Origin: Prostheceraeus crozeri
Taxonomy: Eukaryota; Platyhelminthes; Polycladida; Euryleptidae
DNA: 64,000 bases
Reading direction: 5' to 3'
NCBI GenBank assembly: GCA_907163375.1
Contig: CAJQUW010004425.1
Coordinates: forward strand, 96,653-160,652
The position numbers and the translations under genes were made by a program. Positions 61,586 through 64,000 of this stretch are shown piece after piece (the stretch's first letter is position 1; every line of letters starts with the position of its first letter). Under the pieces are notes generated by a model. The model was given only the letters and a program-made list of their open reading frames with translations, searched no databases and was not told the DNA's origin.

Positions 61586-62126
61586 TTACAATCCGCTGGG
61601 TACGTACATACTCGATGAGATAGTCTAGGATCACATTTGCTTGTACATGAGATTTTAGTCCAGTAATGATCACTTTACTATTATGAAAGATTGCCACATG
61701 CACAGGTAACCAACAACTAATAAGAGCTGCAGGAAAAAGTTCGGGTTCATAACACAAATTGTAACTGCTGGTACGAATCTTCAAAAATGATACACTTTCA
61801 CTCAATTGAGTAGAGATCACCATATTGTCCACAGTCAGATTCGACATCACACACCTCTCCCTCTTCCATATCCGACGTAGTAGTCTCTGTAGCTCTAAGA
61901 GCATTGACTGCGCCGATGAATGAGAAAGGGCGCCGAGAATCTGTACAGTTCCATTTCGGAAGAGTTGAAGATTCCGTGAATTGTTCATCTTCACCACTAA
62001 CATTTGAGGTCGGCCCGGGTAATACTTGCTGTTTGGAAGGTGTTGGTGTAATTTTGTGAGATCGATTTTGGTGTAGAGTCTGAAGCGACGGAAAATGTTG
62101 ACGATGGTGTAGCGATGGCGCTTCAT
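61581..62126 (-). CDS. TATA-binding-protein-like protein of Polinton 2
   Basis: The open frame extends to 62270, but the Met at 62126 gives 181 residues, exactly the size of the TBP core. Repeat 1 (residues 8-87): IVNIFRRFRLYTKIDLTKLH; NSKYYPGRPQMLVVKM; LFRNGTVQILGA. This tracks human TBP (LDL.......N.EYNPKRFAAVIMRI; IFSSGKMVCTGA) with equal spacing over 27 positions. Repeat 2 (97-174): VDNMVISTQL; SSYNLCYEPELFPAALI; VAIFHNSKVIITGLKSH against TBP QNMVGS; SSYEPELFPGLIY; LLIFVSGKVVLTGAK. Phe at 56, 131 and 147 fall where TBP inserts Phe into the TATA minor groove. Likely role: recruit host polymerase II to the element's own promoters. It overlaps the gene at 61798-62448 in another frame. Confidence 0.75.
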   Translation of the reverse strand: MKRHRYTIVNIFRRFRLYTKIDLTKLHQHLPNSKYYPGRPQMLVVKMNNSRNLQLFRNGTVQILGALSHSSAQSMLLELQRLLRRIWKRERCVMSNLTVDNMVISTQLSESVSFLKIRTSSYNLCYEPELFPAALISCWLPVHVAIFHNSKVIITGLKSHVQANVILDYLIEYVRTQRIVK

Positions 62127-62448
62127 GATGAAAGAATGAGTAAATTGAGCGATGTACCTTCCTTTTATACTTCTCCCAACTACCTTGATGAAATGTGAAG
62201 TTAGTATGGAGTTGGGAATGATAGAGTTGAATTTGCCGTTTGTTGACGCGCAACCATATGCGATTTCCAATACGTGAATGTCTATTCATATAGAAGTATT
62301 TCAAATCCTTCATGATATGATGTAGAGATTGAAAATGACGATGAGATAAAGCAAACTCTCTTCTCACATTTCCAGTTGAATCTTTGAAATAGACGTTTCG
62401 ATCATGATCCGTTTCAATACGTTGTAGGGAATCTAATTTCCAACTCAT
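61798..62448 (-). CDS. PC4-like coactivator paralogue 1, with acidic tail
   Basis: 216 codons. Residues 1-107 are paralogous to the protein at 62471-62839. Each half has strands followed by a helix: LDSLQRIETDHDRNVYFKDS ... FALSHRHFQSLHHIMKDLKY, then RIGNRIWLRVNKRQIQLYHS ... FTFHQGSWEKYKRKVHRSIY. The pattern (K)G(I/F)(S/T/A)L...(Q/H)(W/F)..L...I.DI recalls the C-terminal domain of PC4/Sub1 ([20 protein letters not shown]). Residues 108-216 are Ser/Thr/His-rich and end acidic (TSDMEEGEVCDVESD); this tail is encoded over the TBP-like frame. The PC4 assignment is tentative. Confidence 0.5.
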   Translation of the reverse strand: MSWKLDSLQRIETDHDRNVYFKDSTGNVRREFALSHRHFQSLHHIMKDLKYFYMNRHSRIGNRIWLRVNKRQIQLYHSQLHTNFTFHQGSWEKYKRKVHRSIYSFFHHEAPSLHHRQHFPSLQTLHQNRSHKITPTPSKQQVLPGPTSNVSGEDEQFTESSTLPKWNCTDSRRPFSFIGAVNALRATETTTSDMEEGEVCDVESDCGQYGDLYSIE

Positions 62449-62470
62449 GGTGCGTGGTAGTCATGTCTGA

Positions 62471-62839
62471 TTAAGATTTGCATAGTAGGGTGATGAACTC
62501 ACGACGAATAAATGTCATGATGTAGCGATGTATGTATCTTCTATACTTCTCCCAATTGTATTTGCGAAATGAGAAACAGTTTGCGGAATGAGAATGGCAG
62601 ATTTGAATTTCATTGTTGCGACGTTGAAGCCAAACTTGATCACCCAAGGAGATGAATCTTAATGTTTCAAAATATTCCAAATCCCTCATGATATCATTGA
62701 GGTTGACAAATTGTCGCCATGTTAATGTAATACCTCTTGATGAATGACCATGAGAATTTTTGAAATGTACGTTTCCATTACGATCAACTCTGATATATTG
62801 TAGAGAGTCCAAAATCCAAGTCTTCATGATGTTATGCAA
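62471..62839 (-). CDS. PC4-like coactivator paralogue 2
   Basis: 122 codons (an alternative Met at 62827 also fits). Module 1: WILDSLQYIRVDRNGNVHFK, then SRGITLTWRQFVNLNDIMRD. Module 2: SLGDQVWLQRRNNEIQICHS, then CFSFRKYNWEKYRRYIHRYI. The two modules have the same strand-strand-helix rhythm, so one chain could fold like the PC4 homodimer. It is paralogous to the N-terminal half of the previous gene and lies 22 bases upstream of it on the same strand, giving a three-gene leftward set with the TBP-like gene. Single-stranded-DNA or coactivator binding is inferred. Confidence 0.5.
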   Translation of the reverse strand: MHNIMKTWILDSLQYIRVDRNGNVHFKNSHGHSSRGITLTWRQFVNLNDIMRDLEYFETLRFISLGDQVWLQRRNNEIQICHSHSANCFSFRKYNWEKYRRYIHRYIMTFIRREFITLLCKS

Positions 62840-62862
62840 AGTCGCAGATCAGCAATATAAAA

Positions 62863-64000
62863 ATGTCGTTTTATCATATTTTGCTTAGCAATGCGGCCGC
62901 AAATAGATTTGCTAGTAATCGAGCCGCACTCTTTTCTACTCCCATTGATCATACACAACAGCTAAATGGAAAGTGGGAAGTGGGTGTCACTCAACTTGTT
63001 TATAGCAACTCTGTCTATACTTTTGATCATGAGGTGATGACTATTAATATGAGGCGTACAGCTGCTTACCAATGTGAAAAGGGCTGCCGAGTATACATTC
63101 CACAGTGGCCAAAGAAAGATCTCTTATCATGTAAAAAGTTTATATATGATTTCCTGAATAAAGCGTGTAAACATATTGTCCAATTTACTCCGCACAATGA
63201 TGATCATAATTATGTACATCATGTAGTTGAGAAAGATTGGATTGTTGGTTTAAGACCAAGTTTAAGAAATGATTTAGGTTACCTCGCTAGCGCCTTAACA
63301 AGCTATGATAATTTTAACGTTAATTACCACATAAGTGGTCATAAACAGTTAATATATCGAGAGGAAGCTTATTATGTAGATCTTATTCCAAGACATGAGA
63401 AGACGTTGGTGAAGAAGATTGTGATTAAGCCAAGAAAGACAAACATGACTCCTGAAACATTATTGAAGAAATTTAAGTATCTCCTTCGAGTTGATGGTAA
63501 ACAAGTGGCAACATTGACTTATATGAAATCATCTAATCATATTGTAATAAGTAAATTAAATGATGATGATCTAGTATTAGTTTGTTCGAAAGATTTTCAT
63601 CAGTTCTTACGACATCGTTCTGCAGCTGTTCATGGAAAATTTGATATGCAACATTTACCATGTGAAAGGTCAAATCAATTTGATACAGAATGGACCGTAT
63701 CTTTATACAGAAAGTGTGTAGAGTCTTTAGGTGGTATCTTACATGAAACAAGAGTGTTGATGCCTCGCATTATTACTTCAGTTAAATTGGTTGTAGATTA
63801 TTTAAATGAAGTGATTAATGAGCAACATATTTCATTTTCTGAAAAAGAAGGTGCTTTGTCTCTCACTATAAGTGGAAAAGGTATTGAACTAATTATGGAT
63901 AAAACTCTAATGGACATTTTGGGTTTTGATCAAAATATCTTTAAAAGTGGTACTGTAACCAAAGCTAGCGCAGACATGTCACTATCGCGTCGTATTAACT
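62863..64000 (+). CDS. Penton-like minor capsid protein, partial at window edge
   Basis: Open from ATG at 62863 for 379 codons to the edge. It starts MSFYHILLSNAAANRFASNR, then HTQQLNGKWEVGVTQLVYSN. Later it has DWIVGLRPSLRNDLGYLASA and, near 63900, IELIMDKTLMDILGFDQNIF. The opening ..L.(S)N.S...FP.N....F...L......L.G.WEVGL.E..Y pattern and the LLGF.....(F) motif are typical of the penton/minor capsid proteins of Polinton-type elements. Its first two hundred residues may hold one jelly-roll module and the rest a second. Only 23 bases separate its start from the divergent PC4-like gene, so the two share a promoter region. Confidence 0.65.
   Translation, partial: MSFYHILLSNAAANRFASNRAALFSTPIDHTQQLNGKWEVGVTQLVYSNSVYTFDHEVMTINMRRTAAYQCEKGCRVYIPQWPKKDLLSCKKFIYDFLNKACKHIVQFTPHNDDHNYVHHVVEKDWIVGLRPSLRNDLGYLASALTSYDNFNVNYHISGHKQLIYREEAYYVDLIPRHEKTLVKKIVIKPRKTNMTPETLLKKFKYLLRVDGKQVATLTYMKSSNHIVISKLNDDDLVLVCSKDFHQFLRHRSAAVHGKFDMQHLPCERSNQFDTEWTVSLYRKCVESLGGILHETRVLMPRIITSVKLVVDYLNEVINEQHISFSEKEGALSLTISGKGIELIMDKTLMDILGFDQNIFKSGTVTKASADMSLSRRIN

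Larger units (their letters stand above)
52923..64000. mobile_element. Polinton 2, F54H12.2-type, runs off the right edge
   Basis: Gene content defines it: packaging ATPase, chromodomain integrase, F54H12.2-type major capsid protein, adenain-type protease, penton-like protein and many small conserved genes. The left boundary is approximate (an AG at 52923 at the change in base composition); the right end is outside the window, so neither TIR pair nor target duplication can be checked. All genes look open except the integrase, where there is about one apparent break. Young compared with Polinton 1 and of a different lineage: the capsid proteins are not alike, base composition is less AT-rich, and the gene order differs. 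No DNA polymerase gene is in the visible part. Confidence 0.88.

Noticed and set aside
1-64000. CRISPR arrays, rRNA or tRNA genes
   Set aside because: No regularly spaced repeats of that kind and no convincing tRNA cloverleaf or rRNA segment noticed; a tRNA could still be missed by eye.

Overview
The window looks like an AT-rich, transposon-dense stretch of an invertebrate animal genome. The species cannot be told from it. The evidence is two Polinton/Maverick-type elements, several hAT and piggyBac derivatives, a Tc1 transposon, a Penelope-like element, LINE pieces, an SLC16-type transporter pseudogene and one repetitive secreted-protein gene. No prokaryotic features are seen.

Layout. 1-11.5 kb is gene-poor DNA carrying non-autonomous DNA transposons, several with exact target duplications (hAT at 3954-5477 and 8031-9115, piggyBac-type at 10062-11218, a diverged MITE at 2277-3065, a long hairpin at 6509-6653). 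11.55-29.89 kb is Polinton 1: old, very AT-rich and broken in many places, with protease, integrase, PLA2-like protein, major and minor capsid proteins, fibre-like protein and protein-primed DNA polymerase B regions. It was later hit by a hAT element (13529-14097) and by a 2.4 kb transposon with 396-bp inverted ends that still carries a RAG1-N-terminus-like zinc protein (23328-25714). 30-47 kb holds an R2/NeSL-type LINE 3' half, other LINE scraps, a Tc1 copy with one stop, further MITEs, a piggyBac relic, a Penelope-like element in inverted arrangement, and a probable host gene for a secreted protein of three near-identical cysteine-rich repeats (43429-44343). 50-51.6 kb is a decayed monocarboxylate-transporter gene.

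From about 52.9 kb to the right edge lies Polinton 2, much younger and nearly all open. It has a textbook left promoter (two CCAAT boxes, TATA, initiator) and a first intron directly after the ATG. Next come a DEDDh exonuclease-like gene, RING-like genes, packaging ATPase, chromodomain integrase, an F54H12.2-type major capsid protein, an adenain-type protease and a penton-like protein running off the edge. No polymerase is visible inside the window.

Most notable: on the opposite strand Polinton 2 carries a 181-residue protein matching the two-repeat core of TATA-binding protein, next to two paralogous proteins that resemble tandem PC4-type coactivator modules. I read this as a transcription-initiation cassette carried by the element. 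The TBP match is strong by eye; the PC4 match is tentative. Neither could be tested by search here.
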